Assembly: GCA_900555605.1 (NCBI GenBank)
Contig: USLW01000163.1
Coordinates: 1 to 5,496, forward strand
Direction: 5' to 3'
From: an uncultured Clostridium sp.
GTDB taxonomy: Bacteria; Bacillota; Clostridia; UBA1212; UBA1255
Length of the DNA stretch: 5,496 nt
Of this stretch, positions 1 through 5,496 are shown piece after piece. The notes beneath the pieces are model-generated. The model saw only the letters and a program-made list of their open reading frames with translations. It had not been told where the DNA came from and did not search any database. A program made the translations under genes and the position numbers. The first letter of the stretch is position 1, and each line of letters opens with the position of its first letter.

Positions 1-287
1 TGCTGATGCTGGCAGGCCGCCTCGGAACATTCGGAAAGGCGGCCTTTCCGGCAGTGCTGGGCCTTACCATGATTTTATCTGCAGTGGCCGGCCTTTCCGG
101 CTGCTGTGTTTCCTTTACGGCAGACAGAAAACGGCAGAAAAGGCTTGGCGTACTGCTGGCGGCAGCAGCGGTTCCGCTGTCCTTTATCGGCTTTGGAAGT
201 CTCATGGATATCCTGTACCCCATCTTTGGCTTTGCCGGGATTTTTTTATTAATTATGCTTGCGTTGGACAGCGGAAAAACGGTATAA
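1..287 (+). CDS. 3' end of a polytopic membrane protein (possibly YkvI-like), 5'-truncated
   Basis: The reading frame is open to the left edge of the window (first full codon at 3) and ends at TAA 285-287. The ATG at 6 is therefore probably internal, and this is the C-terminal part of a longer protein. Counting from that ATG, hydrophobic segments lie at about residues 14-35, 46-64 and 69-86. A basic loop (RKRQKR, about 41-46) separates the first two and is probably cytoplasmic by the positive-inside rule. The ending GFGSLMDILYPIFGFAGIF, followed by a hydrophobic tail, resembles the last helices of YkvI-type membrane proteins of the APC-like transporter fold. That resemblance is from memory of the family, and no substrate can be inferred. 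The gene lies 42 bp before the propeller gene and may share its transcript. A different transporter family is possible, but membrane location is well supported. Confidence 0.6.
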   Translation, partial: LMLAGRLGTFGKAAFPAVLGLTMILSAVAGLSGCCVSFTADRKRQKRLGVLLAAAAVPLSFIGFGSLMDILYPIFGFAGIFLLIMLALDSGKTV

Positions 288-329
288 TAAACCAGAATCG
301 GAAAATGGCTGTGCTGAGAGGTTGAGGCT

Positions 330-1574
330 GTGTTGCAAACGACAAAGGAAGAAGACGAGCTGAGAATACGAAAGGGAAAAAATAAAAGAAAGCGGAATAT
401 CAGGATCGCGATCTGCGCGGCGGCGGTTTTATGTGTCGGGTGTATTATATTTTATGCTTTAGACGGATATCCCAAGGTTCTAAAGCTCCTGGGAATCCAG
501 CAGGATGTACGTGTGGAGCCAAAGGCCACGGTGATTCAGTATACCCCCAAGGGGGCCTGCCTGCTGGAAGCAGTGGGCGATTCTGTGATCATCTATGATG
601 AAAACGGGGTAACCGCCCTGAATTCTGCCGGAGAATGGAAATGGAACGAGTCCTGCACTTTTTCCGCACCCGCGGCAGTCCGCTGCGGTGAGGTTTTACT
701 TTTATATGATGCAGACGGTACGAATCTGTATGCTTTCAGCGGCAGCGGCCTTTTGTGGAAGCAGGTTTTTACAGAGGGCATGATCGGCGTGGCGGCCGGC
801 TCCTATCAGAATCAATATGCTGTGCTGCATAATGTGCCGGATTATCTGTCTGCCGCAACGCTCCTGAATATGAAGAAAAGCGCTGCCGCCGGCAATATCG
901 AAGCCGATAAGGTGTTTGTAAGAAAATTCGGGTCCCATTATATGACCTCTGCCGCTATTTCGCCGGACGGTACGCAGCTGGCAGTCAGCGGCTTTTCTGC
1001 AGAAGGCAGCAGCATAACGGGGATTACGGCATTTCTCCGGATGTCGGACGGAGAACTGTTTACGACCGAGCAATATGACGGTCAGATTTATCCGGTAGCG
1101 GAATATTTGGGAAATGAAACGCTCTTTTTATGCAGCAGCGATTCGCTGCGGATGATCAGACGGGCCTCTACCGCGTCTACGAAACAGGATATACAGAAGG
1201 AGCTCTGGAATCGAAACGGCGGCAGCAAAGCAATCCTCGGGGCTGCTGCGCTGAACGGACGGTATCTTGCGGTGGCTTACGGCAACGGCAACCCGGATTC
1301 CGACTCCCTATCAACCGTATCAGAGGTCAAATATTATACGGAATCTGGAAAAGTAAAATTAAGTTTTGAAATAGAGGGAAGAATATCAGGTATCCGGTCA
1401 TACCGTGATACCGTAGCATTTTATACGGAACGCACCGTATATTTGTATAATGATCAGGGACAGCTGATCGGAACTTATACGGCTCCGGTGCAGGTGGAGC
1501 GTATCGCGTATATCAGCGACCGGGAGCTGCTGGTATACGGAAACGGCAAAATTGCCAGCGTGCTATATAAATAA
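330..1574 (+). CDS. Membrane-anchored beta-propeller-like protein, DUF5711-type
   Basis: This 414-residue protein starts at GTG 330, with GAGAGG at 316-321 eight bases upstream. A TTG at 333 is an alternative start. The N-terminus is highly charged and basic (KGKNKRKR, about 15-22). One transmembrane segment follows at about 24-43, so the short N-terminus should be cytoplasmic and the rest outside the membrane. From about residue 65 the protein is rich in short beta strands with Asp-Gly turns (IIYDENGV, LLYDADGT), and it carries a WD40/PD40-like SPDGTQLAVSG motif at 211-221. This is typical of a PQQ/WD40-like propeller. The architecture and the position before cvpA fit the DUF5711 family of Clostridia, whose function is unknown. 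No catalytic residues are apparent, so a scaffold or sensing role is only inference. It ends at TAA, 21 bp before cvpA, and is probably co-transcribed with it. Confidence 0.75.
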   Translation: MLQTTKEEDELRIRKGKNKRKRNIRIAICAAAVLCVGCIIFYALDGYPKVLKLLGIQQDVRVEPKATVIQYTPKGACLLEAVGDSVIIYDENGVTALNSAGEWKWNESCTFSAPAAVRCGEVLLLYDADGTNLYAFSGSGLLWKQVFTEGMIGVAAGSYQNQYAVLHNVPDYLSAATLLNMKKSAAAGNIEADKVFVRKFGSHYMTSAAISPDGTQLAVSGFSAEGSSITGITAFLRMSDGELFTTEQYDGQIYPVAEYLGNETLFLCSSDSLRMIRRASTASTKQDIQKELWNRNGGSKAILGAAALNGRYLAVAYGNGNPDSDSLSTVSEVKYYTESGKVKLSFEIEGRISGIRSYRDTVAFYTERTVYLYNDQGQLIGTYTAPVQVERIAYISDRELLVYGNGKIASVLYK

Positions 1575-1595
1575 AAAGAAGGAGCGTGTCTGAAA

Positions 1596-2285
1596 ATGAA
1601 CATTTCCGATCTTGTTGTGATTCTGATCCTTGCACTATGTGTGCTGATCGGCTGGAAGCGGGGACTTATGCTTTCTTTCGTATACTTTTTGTCCATTGTG
1701 ATTGCAATCGTGCTGGCCATTGTTTTAAATCCCATTGTGGCCAAGGGATTGAACGCTACGGGACTGCCTGAGACCTTCAGCAACGGAATTTACGAAAAGC
1801 TGGAAGAAATCAGCGAAGAAAAATTTGAAAATGCGGCTTCCGTCGAAGGAGGCAAACTGGTGGAGGAAATGCAGCTGCCTTCCTTTATTGAAGATTATCT
1901 GGAGAAAAATGTAGACGGACTGCACAGCAGCGGCGCATTTGGCACAGTCGCACGTTCTATCAGCGACAGCGCTGCGGCGCTTCTGATCAGGATCATTTCC
2001 ATGATCATCGTGTTTGTGCTGGTGATCATTTTAATGATCGTGCTGAAAATTGTGATTAAGGGGGTCCGGCAGCTGCCCGTAATCAAACAGTTCGACAAAG
2101 CCGGCGGCCTGATCTTCGGCTTTGTGCAGGGGTTTCTGATTCTTTGCGTGCTGGCGCTGCTGCTGTGCCTGTTCTCTTCAACAAAAGGCTTCGAGCCGGT
2201 GGTTTTGCGCGTGGAACATTCCCTGATCGCGAAATTTTTCTACGAAAACAACTTTTTAGGCATGCTGATCGCCAGATTTTTCTAA
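1596..2285 (+). CDS. cvpA: CvpA family membrane protein
   Basis: This 229-residue integral membrane protein starts at ATG 1596, with AAGGAG at 1579-1584 upstream. Hydrophobic helices lie at about 4-20, 24-46, 128-154 and 170-193. The first two are separated by the family's GWKRG turn (19-23), and the last is preceded by DKAGGLIFGFVQG (167-179), matching the CvpA C-terminal glycine-rich motif. Between helices 2 and 3 is a roughly 75-residue hydrophilic stretch rich in Glu and Lys, longer than in the minimal E. coli protein but usual in Firmicutes relatives. CvpA was named for colicin V production in E. coli and is broadly linked to envelope integrity, but its molecular activity is unresolved. 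The gene follows the propeller gene by 21 bp. Its stop lies only 15 bp before the -35 box of the ribosomal-protein promoter, with no clear terminator between them. Confidence 0.9.
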   Translation: MNISDLVVILILALCVLIGWKRGLMLSFVYFLSIVIAIVLAIVLNPIVAKGLNATGLPETFSNGIYEKLEEISEEKFENAASVEGGKLVEEMQLPSFIEDYLEKNVDGLHSSGAFGTVARSISDSAAALLIRIISMIIVFVLVIILMIVLKIVIKGVRQLPVIKQFDKAGGLIFGFVQGFLILCVLALLLCLFSSTKGFEPVVLRVEHSLIAKFFYENNFLGMLIARFF

Positions 2286-2300
2286 AATTCAAAAAAAAGA

Positions 2301-2329
2301 TTGACATTGCGTATTAAGTATGCTAAATT
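2301..2329 (+). promoter_or_regulatory. Sigma-A-type promoter of rpmG-secE-nusG-rplKA
   Basis: A perfect -35 box TTGACA lies at 2301-2306. After a 17-bp spacer comes TAAATT (2324-2329), matching the -10 consensus at 4 of 6 positions. The -10 is immediately preceded by TATGC (2319-2323), the Gram-positive extended -10 motif (TRTGn), which should offset the imperfect hexamer. Transcription would start near 2336-2337, giving an rpmG leader of about 33 nt. An A-rich run (2291-2298) just upstream of the -35 could act as an UP-like element. The promoter is a sequence call and not an experimental one. Confidence 0.8.
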
Positions 2330-2368
2330 AACCCTTGCGCTTTAGGACATATGGAGGTGTAAGTCGGC

Positions 2369-2518
2369 ATGAGAGTGAAAATTACAATGGCGTGTACCGA
2401 GTGTAAGCAACGCAATTATACAACGAAGAAGAATAAGAAGAATAACCCGGACAGGCTTGAGATGAGTAAATACTGCAAATTCTGCAGAAAGCACACCGCT
2501 CATAGAGAGACGAAATAA
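2369..2518 (+). CDS. rpmG: Large ribosomal subunit protein L33 (bL33), zinc-ribbon form
   Basis: This 49-residue basic protein starts [12 protein letters not shown] and ends HTAHRETK before TAA 2516-2518. The L33 signature runs through the whole length: [17 protein letters not shown], then [18 protein letters not shown]. Two Cys-x2-Cys pairs (Cys9/Cys12 and Cys36/Cys39) make it the zinc-binding C+ form. Length is normal for the family. Start ATG 2369 has GGAGGTG at 2353-2359, nine bases upstream. L33 sits near the E site of the 50S subunit. The gene is first after the promoter and lies 35 bp before secE, the usual rpmG-secE-nusG order in Firmicutes. Because it is so short it is easily missed by gene callers with a length cut-off. 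Confidence 0.97.
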   Translation: MRVKITMACTECKQRNYTTKKNKKNNPDRLEMSKYCKFCRKHTAHRETK

Positions 2519-2553
2519 TTCGGGCTTTTCGTATATATTGAAGTGAGGATTGC

Positions 2554-2793
2554 ATGGTTATGGCGGAGAATAAGACAAAAAAGAAGAATTGGTTCCTGCG
2601 CACCGGCAGCAAGGTTGGGAAATTCTTTAAAGGAATTGCGCTGGAACTGAAGAATGTTACCTGGCCGACCAAAAGACAGGTTGTGACCAATACGATTTCC
2701 GTATTGATCTTTTGTCTGGTGGTAGGCGCCATTATATGGCTGTCCGACCTGGGCCTTCAGTATCTGATGAAGGCAATCGCCCTGATTCAGTAG
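2554..2793 (+). CDS. secE: Preprotein translocase subunit SecE
   Basis: SecE clamps the SecY channel of the Sec translocon in the cytoplasmic membrane. This copy has 79 residues and the single-spanning short form typical of Gram-positive bacteria. The basic N-terminus (NKTKKKNWFLR) leads into an amphipathic helix with the conserved ELKNVTWPTKRQV motif (31-43), followed by one transmembrane helix at about 47-70. The start is slightly ambiguous. ATG 2554 lies 5 bases after GAGG (2545-2548), while ATG 2560, two codons later, lies 11 bases after it and would give MAENKTKKK, a commoner SecE beginning. Both are acceptable. It is followed by nusG after 47 bp, a conserved pairing. Confidence 0.95.
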   Translation: MVMAENKTKKKNWFLRTGSKVGKFFKGIALELKNVTWPTKRQVVTNTISVLIFCLVVGAIIWLSDLGLQYLMKAIALIQ

Positions 2794-2823
2794 GATTGCT
2801 GTGCGCATCGGGGACTTTACGGG

Positions 2824-2831
2824 AAAGGAGG
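2824..2831 (+). promoter_or_regulatory. Shine-Dalgarno that fixes the nusG start
   Basis: AAAGGAGG lies nine bases before ATG 2841. The nusG frame stays open back to 2712, inside secE, so an automatic caller could add 43 residues. This strong site, together with the NusG family N-terminus beginning just after 2841, settles the start. Confidence 0.9.
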
Positions 2832-2840
2832 AACAACGGC

Positions 2841-3377
2841 ATGTTTATTGAGGATGTATCAACAGATGCCCAATGGTATGTGGTACACACTTATTCCGGA
2901 TATGAAAATAAAGTAAAAGCAAGTCTTGAGCGCGTGATTGAGAACAGAGGTCTGCAGGATTATTTTTTTGAAATTATCATCCCTATGCTGGAAGAAGTGG
3001 AAATTAAAGAAGGCAGAGAAAAGTCCGCGCTGAAAAAAATCTTTCCCGGGTATGTGTTGGTGAAAATGATTCTCACGGATGATACATGGTATGTTGTTCG
3101 CAATATCAGAGGCGTCACCGGTTTTGTCGGTCCGGGGTCGAAACCTACGCCGTTGACTGAGCAGGAGGTTTATGCGTTAGGGGTGGAGACCTCCAAAGCA
3201 GTTGTCGATTACGAGGTCGGCGATACGGTTCGGATTATATCGGGACCGCTGGAGAATTTCACCGGAGTGGTGGAAAGTATCAATATAGAAAAGGAACAGG
3301 TAAAGGTGCTCGTATCTATGTTCGGCCGGGAAATCTCGGCAGAGCTGGAATACGCACAGATACAGCGGATATTTTAA
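2841..3377 (+). CDS. nusG: Transcription termination/antitermination factor NusG
   Basis: NusG binds the clamp of RNA polymerase and couples elongation to pausing, termination or translation. The protein has 178 residues when started at ATG 2841. The NGN domain begins with QWYVVHTYSGYENKVK (11-26). It contains the FPGYVLVKM strand (68-76), WYVVRNIRGVTGFVG (83-97) and the PLTEQEV segment. The C-terminal KOW domain spans about 124-178, with VGDTVRIISGPLENFTGVV and the conserved FGR (161-163). There is no large insertion and the length is ordinary. The frame extends 43 codons upstream into secE, but that sequence is arginine-rich out-of-frame SecE coding and has no family similarity. rplK follows after 51 bp, the standard order. 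Confidence 0.97.
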   Translation: MFIEDVSTDAQWYVVHTYSGYENKVKASLERVIENRGLQDYFFEIIIPMLEEVEIKEGREKSALKKIFPGYVLVKMILTDDTWYVVRNIRGVTGFVGPGSKPTPLTEQEVYALGVETSKAVVDYEVGDTVRIISGPLENFTGVVESINIEKEQVKVLVSMFGREISAELEYAQIQRIF

Positions 3378-3428
3378 TTTATCATATAGATATATTGAAA
3401 TATGAATTTTTTTGGGAGGTGGATTTAA

Positions 3429-3854
3429 ATGGCAAAGAAAGTAGTAGCATTGGTTAAGTTGCAGATTCCTGCGGGAAAGGCAGCGCCTACGCCACCGGTT
3501 GGACCAGCCTTAGGTCAGCATGGCCTAAATATTATGGGTTTTTGTAAAGAATTTAATGAAAAGACGAAGAATGATGCGGGATTGATTATCCCGGTCGTCA
3601 TTACGGTGTATGCCGACAGAACCTTCACTTTTATTACAAGAACTCCTCCGGCTGCGGTTTTACTCAAGAAAGCGTGTAAGATCGAGAGCGGATCCGGCAA
3701 ACCCAATCGGGATAAGGTTGCTAAGATTTCAAGAGCGGATCTGATGAAGATCGCAGAGCAGAAAATGCCGGATTTAAACGCGGCTTCTTTGGAAGCGGCG
3801 GCAAGCATGATTGCCGGAACAGCCAGAAGCATGGGGATCGTCGTAGAAGACTGA
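3429..3854 (+). CDS. rplK: Large ribosomal subunit protein L11 (uL11)
   Basis: L11 binds 23S rRNA at the GTPase-associated centre and takes part in factor binding and the stringent response. The protein has 141 residues, exactly the family norm. The N-terminal domain carries the proline-rich [19 protein letters not shown] (14-32), whose prolines contact thiostrepton-type antibiotics in known ribosomes. The rRNA-binding C-terminal domain includes [13 protein letters not shown] (70-82), [10 protein letters not shown] (88-97) and the GTARSMGI signature (130-137). Start ATG 3429 has GGGAGGTGG at 3414-3422. The 51-bp gap after nusG is AT-rich, with an imperfect TCATAT/ATATGA inverted repeat (3382-3387, 3400-3405) of no clear meaning. 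I see no clear promoter in it, so transcription probably continues from upstream. Confidence 0.98.
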   Translation: MAKKVVALVKLQIPAGKAAPTPPVGPALGQHGLNIMGFCKEFNEKTKNDAGLIIPVVITVYADRTFTFITRTPPAAVLLKKACKIESGSGKPNRDKVAKISRADLMKIAEQKMPDLNAASLEAAASMIAGTARSMGIVVED

Positions 3855-3883
3855 TGTGTTTCATGCAGGAGAGAGATTCTTGT

Positions 3884-3890
3884 AAAGGAG
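3884..3890 (+). promoter_or_regulatory. Shine-Dalgarno that decides the rplA start
   Basis: AAAGGAG lies one base before a GTG at 3892 and ten bases before a second in-frame GTG at 3901. Only the second has workable spacing, so L1 starts at 3901. Confidence 0.85.
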
Positions 3891-3900
3891 TGTGAAGACA

Positions 3901-4587
3901 GTGTTTAGAGGAAAGAAATATACGGAAAGCGCAAAGCAGATCGATAAAACAAAACTCTACGATCCCACAGATGCTTTAAATTTGGTTATTTCCGGTGCAA
4001 AAGCAAAATTCGACGAGACCGTGGAGCTCCATATTCGGCTTGGCGTCGACTCCAGACATGCAGACCAACAGGTAAGAGGCGCGGTTGTGCTGCCTCACGG
4101 AACTGGTAAGGTGAAACGCGTTTTGGTATTTGCAAAAGGCGACAAGGCAAAGGAAGCCGAAGAGGCGGGCGCTGATTTTGTCGGTGCTGAAGATATGATT
4201 GCGAAGATCCAGGGTGAGAATTGGTTTGATTTTGACGTTGTAGTTGCAACGCCTGATATGATGGGCGTGGTGGGACGTCTCGGTAAAGTATTGGGTCCGA
4301 AGGGCTTAATGCCGAACCCGAAGGCTGGCACGGTTACCATGGATGTAAAGAAAGCAATCGAGGAATTGAAAGCCGGTAAGATCGAATACAGATTGGATAA
4401 GACGAATATTATTCATTGTCCGATCGGAAAGATTTCTTTTGGCTTAGAGAAGCTGGAGGAGAATTACAGAACGCTGTTTGAGGCGGTTCTGAAAGCAAAG
4501 CCTTCGGCTGCAAAAGGTCAGTATATGAAGAGCGTGGTTGCTTCCACGATGGGCCCCGGTGTTAAGATTAACCCTGCAAAGGGATAA
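3901..4587 (+). CDS. rplA: Large ribosomal subunit protein L1 (uL1)
   Basis: L1 forms the mobile L1 stalk of the 50S subunit beside the E site and, in several bacteria, also represses its own operon's translation. The chosen GTG start gives 228 residues beginning [16 protein letters not shown], matching the family beginning M(K)RGKKY. The frame can be extended three codons to GTG 3892, but that start touches the Shine-Dalgarno. Domain I (about 1-65 and 160-228) surrounds domain II. The family signature [21 protein letters not shown] is present at 125-145, and the C-terminal [10 protein letters not shown] (216-225) is intact. It follows rplK by 46 bp. No L1-binding mRNA motif was recognised near rplK or rplA. 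Confidence 0.97.
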   Translation: MFRGKKYTESAKQIDKTKLYDPTDALNLVISGAKAKFDETVELHIRLGVDSRHADQQVRGAVVLPHGTGKVKRVLVFAKGDKAKEAEEAGADFVGAEDMIAKIQGENWFDFDVVVATPDMMGVVGRLGKVLGPKGLMPNPKAGTVTMDVKKAIEELKAGKIEYRLDKTNIIHCPIGKISFGLEKLEENYRTLFEAVLKAKPSAAKGQYMKSVVASTMGPGVKINPAKG

Positions 4588-4678
4588 TCATAGAAAGTCA
4601 AAAGCGGAAGTCCGAAATTTCATAGTGTGCGCCAAAGACAGCAGGCGGCGATTCTTTTTGTTTCGCATAAGTCCCGCC

Positions 4679-4720
4679 GAGGTGAACAATTGCTGATTGT
4701 ATCAGTATGTTGAAGCCCTC
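4679..4720 (+). other. Putative antiterminator hairpin of the L10 leader
   Basis: GAGG (4679-4682) can pair with CCTC (4717-4720), and AACA (4685-4688) with TGTT (4708-4711). Both enclose a small hairpin TGCTGAT/ATCAGTA (4691-4697 and 4701-4707, loop TGT, one G-U pair). This fold takes bases 4717-4720 out of the terminator's 5' arm, so the two structures cannot coexist. GAGGTG is also part of the conserved L10-binding core, so L10 binding should disfavour this fold. The pairing was worked out by hand, without energy calculation. Confidence 0.55.
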
Positions 4721-4748
4721 CCGTGTCTTTGTGCACGGAAGGGTTTTT
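4713..4748 (+). terminator. Intrinsic terminator (attenuator) before rplJ
   Basis: The arms CCCTCCCGTG (4716-4725) and CACGGAAGGG (4734-4743) pair at nine of ten positions with one C/A mismatch, around an 8-nt loop. Five T residues (4744-4748) follow directly, and AAG (4713-4715) can extend the stem against the first Ts. It ends only 12 bases before the rplJ Shine-Dalgarno, so it acts as an attenuator in the leader and not as the end of the L1 operon. Confidence 0.9.
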
Positions 4749-4760
4749 GTGATGTTTGAG

Positions 4761-4768
4761 AGGAGGTG
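4761..4768 (+). promoter_or_regulatory. rplJ Shine-Dalgarno serving two nearby ATGs
   Basis: AGGAGGTG lies eight bases before the L10 start ATG 4777. It is also four bases before an out-of-frame ATG at 4773, which opens only five codons before TAA 4788-4790. Spacing and protein similarity both favour 4777. Confidence 0.85.
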
Positions 4769-4776
4769 TTTGATGG

Positions 4777-5307
4777 ATGCCAAGCAATAAAGTGTTAGCG
4801 GAAAAGCAGGCGGAGGTCGCCGGAATCGTAGATTCCATGAAAAATTCTCTTGCTACCGTATTGGTTGATGCAAGAGGCTTGACCGTGGAAGAGGACAGCG
4901 CGCTGCGTGTGGCGCTCCGTAAGGAGGGTGTGCAGTATAAGGTCAGAAAGAACACGCTGACCAAAAGAGCTGCGGCCGAATTGGGCATTGAGGGCTTGGA
5001 TGCGTATTTGGCAGGTCCGACAGCCGTCGCGACCAGCGCCGAAAGCTTTACCGGCGCCGCAAAGGTTTTGTGCGAGTATGCAAAAAAATACAAAGCGCTG
5101 GAGATTAAGTGCGGTATTGTGGACGGAACCGTCGTTGATGCCGAGGGTGTCAAGCAATTAGCAGAGATGCCGCCGAGAGAGGTATTGATTGCAAAGGTTC
5201 TGGGCGGTTTCAATGCGCCGATCAGCGGTTTCGTAAATGTACTGAACGGCAATATCCGCGGTTTGGTTGTGGCGCTCAACGCCATTGCAGAGAAAAAAGG
5301 CGCCTGA
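4777..5307 (+). CDS. rplJ: Large ribosomal subunit protein L10 (uL10)
   Basis: L10 anchors the L7/L12 dimers to the GTPase-associated centre of 23S rRNA and is the RNA-binding part of the autoregulatory complex that acts on the leader upstream. The protein has 176 residues, slightly longer than the E. coli form and ordinary for Clostridia. Recognisable segments are the N-terminal KVLAEKQAEVAGI, then YKVRKNTL (54-61), LAGPTAVATS (78-87) and LAEMPPREVLIAKVLGGF (128-145). The C-terminal helix (about 157-176) is expected to hold the L12 dimers. The start is ATG 4777, eight bases after AGGAGGTG. The gene ends at TGA 5305-5307, and rplL follows after 69 bp, the invariant rplJ-rplL pairing. Confidence 0.97.
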   Translation: MPSNKVLAEKQAEVAGIVDSMKNSLATVLVDARGLTVEEDSALRVALRKEGVQYKVRKNTLTKRAAAELGIEGLDAYLAGPTAVATSAESFTGAAKVLCEYAKKYKALEIKCGIVDGTVVDAEGVKQLAEMPPREVLIAKVLGGFNAPISGFVNVLNGNIRGLVVALNAIAEKKGA

Positions 5308-5376
5308 TTCTGCGTTCAGGAGCTTGAAGGTAAGAAAGCAGATCAAATCATTCAAAAATACATGGAGGTTTTAAAA

Positions 5377-5496
5377 ATGGCAAACGAAAAAATTACGAAA
5401 TTAGTAGAAGATGTCAAAGCTTTGACAGTTCTTGAGCTCTCTGAGCTGGTTAAAATTCTGGAAGAGGAATTCGGCGTATCCGCTGCGGCACCTGTA
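5377..5496 (+). CDS. rplL: Large ribosomal subunit protein L7/L12 (bL12), 3'-truncated by window end
   Basis: Only the first 40 codons are present, and the frame is open at the right edge. The sequence [20 protein letters not shown] continues into [20 protein letters not shown]. This is the L12 N-terminal dimerisation domain, which binds the L10 C-terminal helix, followed by the start of the Ala/Pro-rich hinge. The missing part should hold the C-terminal domain that recruits translation GTPases. ATG 5377 has GGAGG at 5364-5368, eight bases upstream. The gap after rplJ (5308-5376) shows no terminator or promoter. A weak TCTGC/GCAGA complementarity (5309-5313 with GCAGA near 5338-5342) is the only structure seen. 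Confidence 0.96.
   Translation, partial: MANEKITKLVEDVKALTVLELSELVKILEEEFGVSAAAPV

Larger units (their letters stand above)
4615..4750 (+). ncRNA. Ribosomal protein L10 leader (cis-regulatory RNA)
   Basis: The 189-bp gap between rplA and rplJ contains the conserved L10-leader core: AGACAGCAGG (4636-4645) on the 5' side and CCGCCGAGGTG (4674-4684) on the 3' side. GGCGG (4644-4648) pairs with CCGCC (4674-4678). Within the intervening loop, GCGA (4648-4651) can alternatively pair with TCGC (4663-4666), sharing base 4648. The flanks AAT/TTCA (4616-4622) and TGAA/ATT (4683-4691, with a 2-nt bulge) could close the structure. In this family the L10(L12)4 complex binds the motif and lowers expression of its own operon. 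In B. subtilis it does so by transcription attenuation. The terminator and likely antiterminator just downstream show that the same logic applies here. The exact leader limits and closing stem are my inference. The 5' part of the gap (4588-4614) shows nothing clear. Confidence 0.85.

Noticed and set aside
1586..1771. GTG-started 61-codon frame overlapping the cvpA start
   Set aside because: It is Cys/His-rich without a family pattern, it lies in another frame of CvpA, and the Shine-Dalgarno spacing favours the cvpA ATG at 1596.
2286..2368. tRNA gene upstream of rpmG, as in some Firmicutes
   Set aside because: The gap is only 83 bp, is filled by the promoter and ribosome binding site, and shows no cloverleaf or TψC-like motif.
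2712..2840. Upstream extension of the nusG frame by 43 codons into secE
   Set aside because: The extra residues are out-of-frame SecE coding with no NusG similarity, and the strong Shine-Dalgarno at 2824-2831 points to ATG 2841.
3395..3428. TTGAAA at 3395-3400 as a possible -35 box for rplK
   Set aside because: No -10-like hexamer lies 16-18 bp downstream. That position is the rplK Shine-Dalgarno.
4533..4548. CGTGG/CCACG hairpin inside rplA as an L1 autoregulatory site
   Set aside because: It is a 5-bp stem within conserved L1 coding sequence ([11 protein letters not shown]), with no resemblance to the L1-binding rRNA motif, so it is probably chance.
4620..5285. Long open frame of 221 codons on the minus strand across the leader and rplJ
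   Set aside because: It lies antisense to a clear L10 gene and to the conserved leader, and its composition is that expected of an antisense shadow. No recognisable protein features were seen.
1..5496. A new defence, mobile or CRISPR-like system
   Set aside because: No direct-repeat arrays, transposase, integrase, nuclease or toxin-antitoxin genes are visible. The window is a conserved housekeeping locus.

Overview
The window comes from a low-to-mid-GC Gram-positive bacterium, most likely a member of the Clostridia (Lachnospiraceae/Oscillospiraceae-like). This rests on the gene order rpmG-secE-nusG-rplK-rplA-rplJ-rplL, strong AGGAGG-type ribosome binding sites, a short Gram-positive-type SecE, a Firmicutes-style L10 leader with an attenuator, and an upstream DUF5711-like gene paired with cvpA. 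The assignment is inferred from gene content and not from a database search. Every gene is on the + strand.

Region 1 (1-2285) is an envelope-protein cluster. It starts with the 3' end of a polytopic membrane protein, possibly of the YkvI type. Next is a 414-residue protein with a single membrane anchor and a beta-propeller-like extracellular domain, resembling DUF5711. A CvpA-family membrane protein follows. The spacings are 42 and 21 bp, so the three genes are probably co-transcribed. No convincing intrinsic terminator follows cvpA.

Region 2 (2286-4587) begins with a strong sigma-A-type promoter (TTGACA, 17 bp, TAAATT with an extended -10 TATG). It drives rpmG (L33, 49 codons, easily missed), secE, nusG, rplK (L11) and rplA (L1). 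The set joins a ribosomal protein, a translocon subunit, a transcription elongation factor and the L11/L1 pair. Two starts need trimming: nusG begins at 2841 and rplA at GTG 3901.

Region 3 (4588-5496) is a 189-bp non-coding leader followed by rplJ (L10) and the first 40 codons of rplL (L7/L12). The leader carries the conserved L10-binding fold, an intrinsic terminator just before the rplJ Shine-Dalgarno, and a plausible antiterminator hairpin that excludes it. This is a feedback attenuator that matches L10/L12 supply to ribosome assembly.

Most of the window is conserved housekeeping sequence. I found no mobile element, CRISPR array, tRNA, rRNA or new defence-type system. The points most worth following up are the mutually exclusive leader structures and the uncharacterised propeller protein beside CvpA.
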